Program-made: the position numbers and the translations under genes
The notes under the pieces: model-generated
Seen by the model: the letters and a program-made list of their open reading frames with translations, nothing else
Told to the model about the DNA's origin: nothing
Databases searched by the model: none
Shown: positions 35,262 through 44,877 of the stretch, piece after piece
Position numbering within the stretch: the stretch's first letter is position 1
Layout: the number at the start of each line of letters is the position of its first letter
NCBI GenBank assembly: GCA_036758285.1
Contig: DAIOWV010000002.1
Coordinates: forward strand, 1 to 64,000
Direction: 5' to 3'
From: Taishania sp036758285
Lineage (GTDB): Bacteria > Bacteroidota > Bacteroidia > Flavobacteriales_D > Crocinitomicaceae
DNA: 64,000 nucleotides

Positions 35262-36929
35262 TTCAAAATAACTATCTAGTACCAAATGATTTTCAATCGT
35301 TGAAGTGTTTATTTCTAGTAATTTAATATTTCCGTCAGCAGAGTATGAGTAAAAATCATTCATTAAATTGAGTAAATTTTCCTCATTATTAGCGGAATAA
35401 TAGTCTACATTAAAAGCTTTGGCAATATGTTCTGCATTGAAATGATGTTTAGCTTCAAAATATTGTTCGTTTTGCTTAGAATCTCTAGGACCTTTTATAA
35501 TATTAAAAATTCCACCACCACCATTATTCAGAAGAATAATTCTAAGGTTTGGTATTGAATAATTATTCCAAAGAGCATTGCTATCATAGAAAAAAGAAAC
35601 ATCACCTGTTAACAAAACATGTAACACATCTTTTTTTGCAAGTGCAGCTCCAACAGCGGTTGAGGTTGATCCGTCAATTCCAGAAGTACCGCGATTTGAA
35701 AAATAAGTCATACTTGCAATTGGATCAAAAAGTTGACAATAGCGAACAATTGAGCTATTTCCCATGTGTATATGTGCTTGCTCGGGAATACAATCAAGCA
35801 TTAGTTCCATTGCTTTCAAATCAGAAAACGGAATTGTAGTGAGATGATTTTCAGCTTTTCCTTGCGCTATGAAGTCACGCTGTTTCCATTTACCTCCATA
35901 ATTACTAGTAACAACTCCTTCTCTTAAATCTAAAACTGTTTTTAAAAAGGAAGTTTCGCTAATTTCAAATGAATTTGTAAGTGCTTCATAGGTGTTCATT
36001 TCTGGAAAGTCGAATCCAACTTTCCAATGCATTTTAGGTTTATATTTTCTTAAATAAGCTTTAATCCTTTTAGACACAACAGCTCCTCCTAATGTTATTA
36101 GAAGATCAGGAGCAAATTCAGCTTCCTGTTCGGGAGTAATGATTTGTAGTGTTCTATCGATGCAATGAATCCATTTCATTGAAACAAGATTCGAAGTGTT
36201 TTCAACTAAAATTGCAAATGACGTATCATCAGCAACAAGTTTTAAAAGCTCTTGGAAATAAGCATTTTTAGGCATTTGACCAATGAGGATTAATTTTTTA
36301 TCAAATTTCAATCCTTGTTTGATCGTTTCGATCTCTTCTTTGTTTAATGATGTATTTTGATATTCCCAAGAAATTTTTTGAGGAATTTTCGTTTCAATTT
36401 CTTCGGTTTGATAAAGTGGTTCTTCCAATGCAATGTTGAAATGGATAGGACCTTTACTTTTAATAGAAATTTTTTCAAAAGTAGAAATGACTAACTCTCG
36501 AACTATTGCTGGATCAATCTGTTCGTTTAAATGTGTCTCAGCATCTATGTGATTTGTATAGACTCCACGTTGAACAATTGTTTGCCCATCTCCTTGATTT
36601 ATCCATTTCTCAGGCCTGTCTGCAGAGATAACAACCAATGGAACTCGTTGATAAAACGCTTCAGCAACAGCAGGATAGTAATTTAACATTGCAGAACCAG
36701 AGGTACAAACAATTCCAACAGGTTTGCCACTTTCTTGCGCCATTCCCATTCCAATAAACGCAGCTGATCGTTCATCATGAATGGTGTAACAGGTAAATTC
36801 AGGATGTTCGTCAAAAGCAATAACTAAAGACGAATTTCGAGAACCTGGAGAACATATTACAGTATCCATTCCTGCTTCTAAGCATGCCGAAACAAAGGAT
36901 TGAACCATTTTTTTATCAGAAGAAATCAT
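35250..36929 (-). CDS. menD: 2-succinyl-5-enolpyruvyl-6-hydroxy-3-cyclohexene-1-carboxylate synthase
   Basis: Thiamine-diphosphate enzyme of menaquinone synthesis joining 2-oxoglutarate to isochorismate. The 559 residues show the family start VSACLEAGMDTVICSPGSRNSSL (in part), FTCYTIHDERSAAFIGMG with the catalytic Glu region, GIVCTSGSAMLNYYPAV, VVISADRPE, and the ThDP motif NRGTSGIDGSTSTAVG...GDVSFFYDSNALWN. Other men genes are not in the window. The ATG lies four bases after a -7 box (see 36934). Confidence 0.94.
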   Translation of the reverse strand: MISSDKKMVQSFVSACLEAGMDTVICSPGSRNSSLVIAFDEHPEFTCYTIHDERSAAFIGMGMAQESGKPVGIVCTSGSAMLNYYPAVAEAFYQRVPLVVISADRPEKWINQGDGQTIVQRGVYTNHIDAETHLNEQIDPAIVRELVISTFEKISIKSKGPIHFNIALEEPLYQTEEIETKIPQKISWEYQNTSLNKEEIETIKQGLKFDKKLILIGQMPKNAYFQELLKLVADDTSFAILVENTSNLVSMKWIHCIDRTLQIITPEQEAEFAPDLLITLGGAVVSKRIKAYLRKYKPKMHWKVGFDFPEMNTYEALTNSFEISETSFLKTVLDLREGVVTSNYGGKWKQRDFIAQGKAENHLTTIPFSDLKAMELMLDCIPEQAHIHMGNSSIVRYCQLFDPIASMTYFSNRGTSGIDGSTSTAVGAALAKKDVLHVLLTGDVSFFYDSNALWNNYSIPNLRIILLNNGGGGIFNIIKGPRDSKQNEQYFEAKHHFNAEHIAKAFNVDYYSANNEENLLNLMNDFYSYSADGNIKLLEINTSTIENHLVLDSYFESIG

Positions 36930-36933
36930 GGTG

Positions 36934-36941
36934 CAAATTTA
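36934..36941 (-). promoter_or_regulatory. -7 box four bases before the menD ATG
   Basis: Minus strand TAAATTTG, then CACC, then ATG. A CTG rather than TTG lies at -33 spacing. Implies a leaderless menD message. Confidence 0.5.
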
Positions 36942-37077
36942 CCCAATAAAGCGAATAATTAACAGAGTTAACTTTTAAAATAATGTTAGACTTTCATTTT
37001 TTATATGATTTCAGTTCAATAGAATGGTTATTGAGTTGATTCTCTGTTTATAGTTAGCTTTCAAGTCAGCAATAACA

Positions 37078-37112
37078 AAAAAACCGATGAAGACAATTCT
37101 TCATCGGTTTTA
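37078..37112 (-). terminator. Intrinsic terminator of the 38 kb lipoprotein gene
   Basis: AAAACCGATGAAGA / TCTTCATCGGTTTT with loop CAAT; on the minus strand a T-run follows. It lies 25 bases past the lipoprotein stop. Confidence 0.8.
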
Positions 37113-37136
37113 CATACATAGTAGGGTTATTTGAAA

Positions 37137-38075
37137 TTATTTTATTTCAATAATTTGATTACCAATGTTTACACCTGTTATTTTGTTTGGTTGAACAATG
37201 TAATAAAGTGTGAAAGCTTGTTTTCCATTAGCATTAATGCTTTCTGGTTTGTTGCTTATTTCACTAATACTTAAGTTTATTTCATTGTATTCATTTAACA
37301 AATAGATAGAAGGCAAGAAGCTTTCTTCTCCAGTTGATTCGATTTCACCTTCAACTTTAAAGTATAGAGGAGCTGTATATAATTCTCCCCATTGTTCTTT
37401 TTCAGCTTTTATATGCTCTTTAATTTTATCATCATCAGCATATTTAGTAACGTTGTTAATTGTGTAAGTAACAGTACCGTTCCATCCTTTTTCAACGATT
37501 TTAGAATTTACATTAACTGTTTCAGAAGCTGGAATTTCAAAAGGTTTTAATGGTAGCAAGTTATTAATATTTTCTTTTGATAAATCAACTTTTGCAGTTG
37601 GGTTTTCATTCTCATTTAAACCAATGTATAAATCGTTAATTTTTGCATCTTTAGGAACGCTAAATACAAAAAATCCATCTACATCATTTGAAATTAATCC
37701 AGGGAATGTTGGTCCTTTAGTTACAGAAATTCTTGGAATTGCATTGTATGTTTTTTTAGATGAAGCATCAAATAAGCAATAACCAGTTTCTAATTTCCCT
37801 AAGTCAAAATCTTTGTTTGTTAGGTAACCTCTAACCTCGATTTTAATAAGTTTGTCACCACTTTCTGTTGGTTCAAAATCTTTATCAACTCCACCATCCC
37901 AATCTTCAGTAACACTTTTTATGTTAATAAAAGAATATACTGGAACGTTTTCTTCATCAGTTGTTTTATAAAATCCTTTTAGGTTGTAGTTGTACTCCGT
38001 TTCTTTGTTCTCAAAAGTTCTAGAGCAAGAAAAAAATAGTAGCGATGTAGCTACAAATAAAAATAAATTCTTCAT
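37137..38075 (-). CDS. Lipoprotein, unassigned
   Basis: A 312-residue protein with a lipoprotein signal (MKNLFLFVATSLLFFSCSR; lipobox FFSC). The mature chain is beta-rich (INIKSVTEDWDGG, KLIKIEVRGYLTNKD, VDGFFVFSVPKDAKINDLYIG) and may hold two Ig-like sandwiches, but no named family is recognised. Monocistronic, with its own -7 box (38102-38109) and terminator. Confidence 0.75.
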   Translation of the reverse strand: MKNLFLFVATSLLFFSCSRTFENKETEYNYNLKGFYKTTDEENVPVYSFINIKSVTEDWDGGVDKDFEPTESGDKLIKIEVRGYLTNKDFDLGKLETGYCLFDASSKKTYNAIPRISVTKGPTFPGLISNDVDGFFVFSVPKDAKINDLYIGLNENENPTAKVDLSKENINNLLPLKPFEIPASETVNVNSKIVEKGWNGTVTYTINNVTKYADDDKIKEHIKAEKEQWGELYTAPLYFKVEGEIESTGEESFLPSIYLLNEYNEINLSISEISNKPESINANGKQAFTLYYIVQPNKITGVNIGNQIIEIK

Positions 38076-38101
38076 ATAATTTTACTTTCTAAATTAGATT
38101 A

Positions 38102-38109
38102 CAAAAATA
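38102..38109 (-). promoter_or_regulatory. -7 box of the lipoprotein gene
   Basis: Minus strand TATTTTTG, with TTTG 23 bases further upstream (38136-38133); leader 26 bases. Confidence 0.45.
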
Positions 38110-38224
38110 ACCTTTCTGAAGGTGAAAATTAACAAACGGGTAAGTTGTTTTATCAATTGGTAGAGAATTGAGGACGCTTGGTAATTATTTTTGTATTTAC
38201 GACAAGTAATTTCAATGAATAATT

Positions 38225-39256
38225 TTATCTATTCTCAATAATTAGAACAGTATCCTCTCCATATTTAAATGTATTGGTTGGTTGATTGATTAGTTTTGGT
38301 GCAATTAATCCTTTTGAAAAATTTTCTGTTCCAATTAGTATTCTAGCTTCGTCCCATAAATTTGCATCAATGAATGAATCTAGCGTTTGTTTTCCGCCTT
38401 CAATAATTATTGATTGAATGTTTAGTTTGTACAGTTGATTTAAAACTATTTCAGGGGAAATTTGGTCAACTTTAATCCATTTAAGATTGTTTTCTTCTTT
38501 TGATTGAATGGTATTAAAAATTATTGTTGGGGCATCATTGGAGAAAATGGTAGCATTGTTGGGAGTTTCTAAATGACTGTCTAAAACTATCCGAATTGGG
38601 TTTTTACCTTCAAATTCACGAACTGTTAAACTAGGGTTATCGACAATTGCTGTGTTTTTTCCAATTAAAATAGAGCTTTCCTCTGTTCTCCATTGATGTA
38701 CTAATTTTTTAGTTTTAGGTTGAGTAATCCAGTTTATTCCTTTAGATCCGTTTGTTCTTTCTCGATCAATAAAACCATCTTTTGTTTGAGCCCATTTTAA
38801 AATAACATAAGGGCGTTTTTTTTCATGGAAAGTAAAAAAACGTTTGTTTAATGCTCTACATTCCTTTTCTAAAACACCAATCTTTACTTCAATTCCTGCT
38901 TTTTGTAGTTTTTCAATTCCTTTTCCTGAAACTTCAGAAAATGTATCAATGCAACCAATAACAACACGTTTGAATTGATGATGAATAAGTAAGTCTGAGC
39001 AAGGAGGGGTTTTTCCAAAATGTGAGCAAGGTTCGAGGGAGACGTAAATCGTAGATTCTTTTAAGAGTGATTTATCAACTACTGAATACACTGCATTTAC
39101 TTCAGCATGTGATTGACCATAAATTTGATGAAATCCTTCTCCAATTATTTGATTGTTGTACACAATTACAGCACCTACCATCGGATTGGGAGCGACAAAA
39201 CCAAAGCCTTTTAAAGCCAGATTAATACAACGTTGTATGTAGAACTCGTCGTTCAA
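38225..39256 (-). CDS. ribD: Bifunctional riboflavin deaminase/reductase
   Basis: Second and third steps of riboflavin synthesis: deamination of the diaminopyrimidine, then reduction of the ribosyl side chain. The 343 residues have the N-terminal zinc deaminase domain (NPMVGAVIV, SHAEVNAV, LEPCSHFGKTPPCSDLL) and the C-terminal reductase domain from about 145 (RPYVILKWAQTKDGFI, ILIGKNTAIVDNPSLTVRE, IIEGGKQTLDSFI). The start is TTG at 39256, one base after the stop of the acyl-CoA reductase gene; no better start exists. Other rib genes are absent here. Confidence 0.94.
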   Translation of the reverse strand: MNDEFYIQRCINLALKGFGFVAPNPMVGAVIVYNNQIIGEGFHQIYGQSHAEVNAVYSVVDKSLLKESTIYVSLEPCSHFGKTPPCSDLLIHHQFKRVVIGCIDTFSEVSGKGIEKLQKAGIEVKIGVLEKECRALNKRFFTFHEKKRPYVILKWAQTKDGFIDRERTNGSKGINWITQPKTKKLVHQWRTEESSILIGKNTAIVDNPSLTVREFEGKNPIRIVLDSHLETPNNATIFSNDAPTIIFNTIQSKEENNLKWIKVDQISPEIVLNQLYKLNIQSIIIEGGKQTLDSFIDANLWDEARILIGTENFSKGLIAPKLINQPTNTFKYGEDTVLIIENR

Positions 39257-39257
39257 A

Positions 39258-40301
39258 TTATAAGTTTTTTAGCCATTCCATTGTATCTACTCCATCAGCA
39301 TAATCAGTTAACTGAGGTTTTTGTGCTAATCCAAATGGGACATAATCTTTACCAGAAATCACTTGGATAGATTCTTCGTGAAGTTGTAAATATTGGTTTA
39401 ATTCTTCTTGATTTTTATACGTGTGATAATGTACCATTGCCAATGGAGAATGAAGTTCATCACTTTCTCTTAGTAAAAGAAAATTATTGTCCAAAAGCGG
39501 TAATTGATTCATTAAATATACCGTTTTATTATAGTCATAATTATTACCATATTTAAAATGATTTATTACATCACTATACTCAAATATTCCTTGAAAAAAC
39601 GTTGAAAATTCATAATTTTCTGGAACAAGCAGGTGAGATACATTTCTACATCCTAAACCAAAATAGGAAAAAATATCTTCTCCTAAGGCTTTAAAATCAT
39701 CTTGAGTTTCATCACCTTTTATAATGGCGATTGATGTTCTGTTTTTTCTAAAGATATGAGGATATTTACCAAAATACTGTTCAAAATATAGCATTGAATT
39801 GTTGCTGCCTGTTGCAATTACAGCCTCTATTTCACCAATTTTACCTTCCGAAATGATTATTCTATTCTTTAAATCGGGTAAAAAGGTGTATAAAACATTC
39901 ACTAATGCAGGAAGAAGTGTTTTGTCATCAGAACTCATTTTACAGATAGCTGTATGACCAGAAAGAACCACACAAAGTAAATCATGAAAACCAACTAATG
40001 GAATATTACCAGCCATTATGATTCCTACTTTTTTTGGATGTTCATTCCATTTGTAGTTGGTAAGCCATTTTTCTAATTCGTTAGTTTCTAGCCATTCACC
40101 TAATGCAAGTAGTGATTGTTGAACAGATTCTTTCGTAAACCAACCATTAAATTGAAATTGTTTATTGATAACTCGTTGTAAATCTGAATATTCAATTTCA
40201 GTAATTCCTATTGATGTACCTGGGAAATTGTTTCCTTTCCCTAGTGACTGCATAACTGCTCCTAATTGCGTAAATGCGCTGATAACCTGTTTTCTTTCCA
40301 C
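39258..40301 (-). CDS. Acyl-CoA / fatty-acid reductase, LuxC family
   Basis: A 347-residue protein related to LuxC: NAD(P)H-dependent reduction of acyl groups to aldehyde. Family features: KKVGIIMAGNIPLVGFHDLL (cofactor-side motif), VVLSGHTAICKMSSDDK, EAVIATGSNNSML, and the catalytic Cys in YFGLGCRNVSHLLVP. No luxA/luxB, luxD or luxE is present, so bioluminescence is not implied; the group is common in Bacteroidota. The start is GTG at 40301, four bases after a -7 box. One base upstream of ribD. Confidence 0.87.
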   Translation of the reverse strand: MERKQVISAFTQLGAVMQSLGKGNNFPGTSIGITEIEYSDLQRVINKQFQFNGWFTKESVQQSLLALGEWLETNELEKWLTNYKWNEHPKKVGIIMAGNIPLVGFHDLLCVVLSGHTAICKMSSDDKTLLPALVNVLYTFLPDLKNRIIISEGKIGEIEAVIATGSNNSMLYFEQYFGKYPHIFRKNRTSIAIIKGDETQDDFKALGEDIFSYFGLGCRNVSHLLVPENYEFSTFFQGIFEYSDVINHFKYGNNYDYNKTVYLMNQLPLLDNNFLLLRESDELHSPLAMVHYHTYKNQEELNQYLQLHEESIQVISGKDYVPFGLAQKPQLTDYADGVDTMEWLKNL

Positions 40302-40305
40302 ATCA

Positions 40306-40313
40306 CAAAATTA
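40306..40313 (-). promoter_or_regulatory. -7 box four bases before the acyl-CoA reductase GTG
   Basis: Minus strand TAATTTTG, then TGAT, then GTG. Same spacing as menD, murB and the SpoU gene. Confidence 0.5.
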
Positions 40314-40360
40314 GATTTTTTAATGGATAATTGTATTGTTTAAAGAGATGTTTGTTGATT

Positions 40361-42844
40361 CTAAAAATTCCACTTTAAACTGCGATTATCTAAAAATGCG
40401 AATGAAAACTTCCAATTTATGTTTGCTTTTGTGTGATTTCCATCAGATAAAGCACAATAAATCCCTAATCTCAGTCTTCTTTTCGACATTTTAAAAACAC
40501 GTTCTAACCCAACAAGTACTTCATAATATTGCCAATTGTGTTCAGGAACAAATAGTAATCCAGCACCGCCTACTAAACCTATTCTTGTTTTCTTCATGAA
40601 GGGAATTTTATTAAGAATTGCCCCATTGTCATGATGAACTAGGTGTCCTGCTAGGTAAAGTTTTTTTGTTGGAAGACTTGTGTCTAGCCCTTGAAATGAA
40701 TTTAGTGGATTCGAAAACCACAAAGGATCACTTCTTCTAAAGTATTTGTAGTCTGCGTCGTAAAGAGATTTTGAGCTTAAAAATTTACCCGTATTAACAT
40801 GGTAACTAGTGGTTCCTAAAAGTCCCAATTTGAATGTTTGTTGTGCTCCAAATCGAATGTATTCATGATTGACATCACTACCAAAAAGATTAGGAATACC
40901 TCTTTCATAATAAGCGTAAAATGTTGGCCATTTTGAACCGAGCAATACTTTTCTGTAGGGCTCCCTCATGTATTTTTGAGCTGGAGTATATGAAATATTG
41001 ACAACACCAATTGCAGCTTGATAAGAATCGAAGGATTTTGCTTGATTATTGGGTAAAAAATTGTCAACTTGATTCAAAAAACGATAGTGATCAATACTTC
41101 TTCGTTCAGCAAATGAAAAACTATTGTATAAATAAAACCCGTTAAACAATTCATAATCGTGAATTAAAGTTAATGCTGTTTTCTCAAAGAAATTTTCACG
41201 TTTATACACTTCTGTAATAGCATCATTCCAGGTTACAGTTCCAAAATCTTGTTCTATTTCAGCGGCAATTGTTCCAAAATGAAAAGGGGCATATCGATAT
41301 CTCCACCATGAATTTCCTTTAATGTCGGCATTTAGAAAGCCCATTGATAATTCGGTGTAAGAATCTAATGTTCGTTCATCTTTCCATTTTTTAAAGAAGA
41401 AAAAATTTGGTGAAATTCGAGGCCCAGCAATATAAAAAGGTCGAGCCATTGCTGTTACTGAACTAAATGTCCATTGTGTTTTTTTTTCTCTATTTCGATG
41501 GTCAATTCCGTACCATAGAACTTTCCAAATTGTTATTTTATTAAACTCGGCGTCTAATGAATCAAGATATTCTGTTCTATTTTGATAATCTTTAATGCTA
41601 TCCTGAATAACAATATAACGAAGTTCATCTAATGTCAAATCCGATTTTCTTTTTTCAGACCAATAGCTGCTATCTCTTTCGTATGCTTCTTGTTCGGTGA
41701 TTGAAAGTTCATTTTTGAAGTATTTTTTTGTGAAGTTTACATCAAAATTATAATCATAAAAAGTTGCAATATTCTCTAAGTGTGTAGACTCTTTATTGTA
41801 GGTTACGCCGTATTCTAATCGTTGATTTGTCAATACACATAGCGTGTCTCCAGGGTGATCGAAGTTTTGTTTTATAGTGAAATAATCATAAATAAGCAGG
41901 TTTCCTTTGTTCATTGTGAATTCCAATTTCTGGATAAGCCACGTAGAATCTACCACCCAAATAAATCCCTCTAATGTTGTAGTGGCTACATTTCTAGGTG
42001 AAATTTTTATTTTATGTATTTTTTTTCCATTTTCTACATATTGTTCAACCAATCGATACTTATAACTAAGGATTCCTGGAACAGATATAGGTGAACTAAC
42101 AGGAGTTTGATGTAGGTCGTCTAAGTGTAGAAGGTTTTGAAAAAAATTAAAATTTGATTTAACTGTTGTGGTATAGTACATATTTGTTGATTTACCCCTC
42201 AAATCATATGCATTTCTAAATTCTTTAACTTTATTATTGGGTTCAAAATGTCTTGTAAGTTGAATTTCTAAAAAATTCATACTATTTGCAAATTCGGTAT
42301 CTGCATTTTTTTTATTTGAAAATGGATCTTCAATATCAGTTGGAGCTACCGTTTCTGTTTTATTTTTCTTTTTAGAATTTGCTTCTTTTTCAATACGTTC
42401 GACAGATTTTATATATACCTCGCAAGAGTGTGCATGTTTCCACGGATTTATGGTATCCCTTTTTTCAACAACATTTAAAATGATATCTCTTCCAGGGTTC
42501 GTTTTTTTTGCAACTATTTCAACTTCACTGATTTCTTTCAGTTTTAGTGGGAGGAGAAAGAAATCACGTTTTTGTTCTTGGTCAGTCATCGCGATATAAA
42601 TTTCACGATCTTCATAACCAAATGCTTGCACAACTAAAAAATACTCTCCGGGGAGTAAAAACATCTCATAATAACCATTTTCATTACAAACAGTCCTTTG
42701 AGTTGCATCATTTTTTACATAAATTTTAGCCAGAGGTAATGGTGTGTTTGTTTCATCGGAAACAATACCACTTAGTTTTCGCTGTGCGATAGAAATTCCA
42801 TTGAAGCATAGAAAAACAATAATTAAAATTATCGTATGCTTCAT
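40361..42844 (-). CDS. DUF5686 outer-membrane barrel with carboxypeptidase-regulatory-like domain
   Basis: An 827-residue protein from the ATG at 42844 (signal peptide MKHTIILIIVFLCFNGISIA). Residues 20-105: CarboxypepD_reg-like domain (RKLSGIVSDETNTPLPLAKI, FLVVQAFGYEDREI). Then the DUF5686 pattern (SEVEIVAKKTNPGRDIILNV, WKHAHSCEVYIKSVERIEK), a periplasmic part, and a C-terminal barrel ending LKWNF. It is TonB-receptor-like without a plug; the function of the family is unknown. Twenty-two bases after a small membrane protein gene. Confidence 0.87.
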   Translation of the reverse strand: MKHTIILIIVFLCFNGISIAQRKLSGIVSDETNTPLPLAKIYVKNDATQRTVCNENGYYEMFLLPGEYFLVVQAFGYEDREIYIAMTDQEQKRDFFLLPLKLKEISEVEIVAKKTNPGRDIILNVVEKRDTINPWKHAHSCEVYIKSVERIEKEANSKKKNKTETVAPTDIEDPFSNKKNADTEFANSMNFLEIQLTRHFEPNNKVKEFRNAYDLRGKSTNMYYTTTVKSNFNFFQNLLHLDDLHQTPVSSPISVPGILSYKYRLVEQYVENGKKIHKIKISPRNVATTTLEGFIWVVDSTWLIQKLEFTMNKGNLLIYDYFTIKQNFDHPGDTLCVLTNQRLEYGVTYNKESTHLENIATFYDYNFDVNFTKKYFKNELSITEQEAYERDSSYWSEKRKSDLTLDELRYIVIQDSIKDYQNRTEYLDSLDAEFNKITIWKVLWYGIDHRNREKKTQWTFSSVTAMARPFYIAGPRISPNFFFFKKWKDERTLDSYTELSMGFLNADIKGNSWWRYRYAPFHFGTIAAEIEQDFGTVTWNDAITEVYKRENFFEKTALTLIHDYELFNGFYLYNSFSFAERRSIDHYRFLNQVDNFLPNNQAKSFDSYQAAIGVVNISYTPAQKYMREPYRKVLLGSKWPTFYAYYERGIPNLFGSDVNHEYIRFGAQQTFKLGLLGTTSYHVNTGKFLSSKSLYDADYKYFRRSDPLWFSNPLNSFQGLDTSLPTKKLYLAGHLVHHDNGAILNKIPFMKKTRIGLVGGAGLLFVPEHNWQYYEVLVGLERVFKMSKRRLRLGIYCALSDGNHTKANINWKFSFAFLDNRSLKWNF

Positions 42845-42866
42845 CCTGTGGAGAGTGAATAAAAAA

Positions 42867-43097
42867 TTATTGGTTTTTATTGCTTTTAGCTTGTTCATCC
42901 AAGAATTTCATGTGTTTTTCCATTCTCTTCATCATGAATCGTCTCATGAAATACATCAAGATAGTGATAGCAGCAAAAGTATACATAAATCCCCAACGAT
43001 TAAATCCTTCAGTGATGCTTTTGTATGTGATGAACACAACAAGTATTACTGAAATAATTAACCATAAATTGAGCATTATTTTATTGTATGTATTCAT
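42867..43097 (-). CDS. Small two-helix membrane protein
   Basis: A 76-residue protein: two helices (about 7-27, IMLNLWLIISVILVVFITY, and about 35-52, WGFMYTFAAITILMYFM) and a basic C-terminal tail (RRFMMKRMEKHMKF) facing the cytoplasm by the positive-inside rule. Upstream of DUF5686 with a 22-base gap, so probably one operon. Not a recognised family. Confidence 0.72.
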   Translation of the reverse strand: MNTYNKIMLNLWLIISVILVVFITYKSITEGFNRWGFMYTFAAITILMYFMRRFMMKRMEKHMKFLDEQAKSNKNQ

Positions 43098-43507
43098 ATT
43101 GTTTTTTTTGTAAAGATAGCTTTTTTATGTTATTGATCTTTTCCAGAAAAGAGATACAAGTTTTTTTAACAAAAATAATTTATAAATCGTTGGTTAATGC
43201 TTTTAGATAAAATTAAGAAGGATTACTCATAGAGTAATCCTTCTTAAAATGTTTAGTTGTAAAGTAAAAAAACTGTTAGCAAGTTTTTGCTTTTTCAGTT
43301 GTTTGTGGCGGTGTATATGCTATTTATTATAAATAATTTCAATACCCTTTAAATATGTTATTTCAATTTTGTTGCCAAAAATACATAAACATATAAAGTG
43401 TTGTTTTTGAATGTTTTGAACTCTATTTGTTTCCCTTAACATTAAAAAATTTTTTCAATTTGAAATCTCTGTTTTGTTTTTGAAAAACATCTTCGTTATT
43501 TCATTGA
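43098..43507. other. 410-base intergenic stretch with a long perfect hairpin
   Basis: No open reading frame of note. Its clearest element is the perfect dyad at 43213-43247. The remainder is AT-rich, including the palindrome TATTTATTATAAATA near 43321-43335 and AT-rich sequence up to the DegT stop. No tRNA or known RNA is recognised. Confidence 0.6.
43213..43247 (-). terminator. Perfect 16-bp hairpin, probable terminator of the DegT transcript
   Basis: TTAAGAAGGATTACTC and GAGTAATCCTTCTTAA flank a three-base loop. On the minus strand TTTTATC follows, so it could end the DegT message, but it lies some 260 bases past that stop. Confidence 0.55.
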
Positions 43508-44716
43508 TTATTTAGCCATAATTGTATCACAAGCTTCATTAACTGCATTTATTACTGTTTGAACTTGTTCATCAGTTAAATCATAATAAACAGGAAGTGA
43601 AATTTCATTTACATATTTATTCCATGTTTCAGGATAATCCTCCATTTTATAGCCACGTTTTTTATATGCGGTTAATATAGGAAGAGGTTGAAAATGAACG
43701 TTTACGGAAACATCTTTGTCGAAAATTTCTTGCATAATTGCATCTCTTTGACTTTCTGTAGCGCCATTAATTCTCAATAAATACAAATGATAGCAAGTTT
43801 CCTTTTGATTATCTATATATTTTGGAGTTATTGTCCATTTATTTGTTTTAAAAGCATCGTCATACAATTTGAAAATATGCTTTCTTCTATCCAAATTCTC
43901 TTGATATCGATCTAATTCAATTAATCCAATTGCAGCTTGTAGATCGGTCATATTGCATTTGAAACCAGGTTCTTCTACATCATATCTCCAATTCCCTTTT
44001 TGAGTTTTAGCAAGCGCATCTTTAGATTGACCGTGAAGTATTAATGTGCAAAAATGCTTGTATATTTCTTCATGATTGAATTGTTCTGGCAAGTTGAAAC
44101 ACAATGCTCCACCTTCTGCTGTAGTTAGGTTTTTAACTGCATGAAATGAAAAACTCGATATGTCTGCTAGACTACCGCTTCGTTTGCCATTCATTGTTGC
44201 TCCAAAACTGTGTGCAGCATCAGAAATTAATAAAATTCGACCAAGTTTACTTTGTTCTTCGGAAGAAGGCTCGAACATCGATTTTGTATCTTCCATAATA
44301 GAATATATTTTGTCATAATCACAAGGAAATCCTGCAATATCCACAGCAATTATTGCTTTGGTTTTGGGTGTGATTGCTGCTCTAATTTTTTCAGTATTAA
44401 TGTTAAAGTCTTCTTCATTTAAATCGACCATTACAGGTTTTGCCCCAGCATGTATGATAACATTTGCACTTGCACAATATGTGTAAGCAGGTAAAATAAT
44501 TTCATCACCTTCCTTAATGCCCCACCAGTGAAGTAAAACTTGCATTCCCATTGTCCATGAGTTGACAGCTACTGTTGTTTGACAACCACAATATTCTGTA
44601 ATTCTTTTCTCAAATGTTTTTGTTCTTGGTCCTGTTGTTATCCACCCACTTTTCAAAGCAGCTGTAACTTCATCAATTACCTTTTGGTCTATTCGAGGAG
44701 GAGAAAATGGAATCAT
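43508..44716 (-). CDS. DegT/DnrJ/EryC1/StrS-family PLP aminotransferase
   Basis: A 402-residue sugar aminotransferase. The PLP Lys is Lys195 in SFHAVKNLTTAEGGAL; other family motifs are VNSWTMGMQVLLHWWG, AYTYCASANVIIHAGAKPVMVDL, ISDAAHSFGA and GFKCNMTDLQAAIGLIELD. Such enzymes aminate keto-sugars for surface polysaccharides. Divergent from a polytopic membrane gene and SDR. The substrate sugar is not predictable here. Confidence 0.92.
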   Translation of the reverse strand: MIPFSPPRIDQKVIDEVTAALKSGWITTGPRTKTFEKRITEYCGCQTTVAVNSWTMGMQVLLHWWGIKEGDEIILPAYTYCASANVIIHAGAKPVMVDLNEEDFNINTEKIRAAITPKTKAIIAVDIAGFPCDYDKIYSIMEDTKSMFEPSSEEQSKLGRILLISDAAHSFGATMNGKRSGSLADISSFSFHAVKNLTTAEGGALCFNLPEQFNHEEIYKHFCTLILHGQSKDALAKTQKGNWRYDVEEPGFKCNMTDLQAAIGLIELDRYQENLDRRKHIFKLYDDAFKTNKWTITPKYIDNQKETCYHLYLLRINGATESQRDAIMQEIFDKDVSVNVHFQPLPILTAYKKRGYKMEDYPETWNKYVNEISLPVYYDLTDEQVQTVINAVNEACDTIMAK

Positions 44717-44853
44717 TAATCATAAATTTTATTGGTGAAATGCGAATGTACTAATTTTCGTAATCTGGCACATAAGTTCGAGTGTCTTTTCATGTTTTTT
44801 CTTTTATAATTTATGTTACAAAGTAGAATGCTGAATAAATGTTGTAATTACTG

Positions 44854-44861
44854 TATCTTTG
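44854..44861 (+). promoter_or_regulatory. -7 box of the 44.9 kb membrane-protein operon
   Basis: TATCTTTG, 16 bases before the GTG at 44878. A CTG sits 20 bases upstream, in place of TTG. Confidence 0.45.
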
Positions 44862-44877
44862 AAACAAATTTTAGTGT

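Noticed and set aside
38225..40301. A bioluminescence (lux) locus
   Set aside because: Only a LuxC-like reductase is present; luciferase and the other lux genes are missing, and this reductase family is common in non-luminous Bacteroidota.
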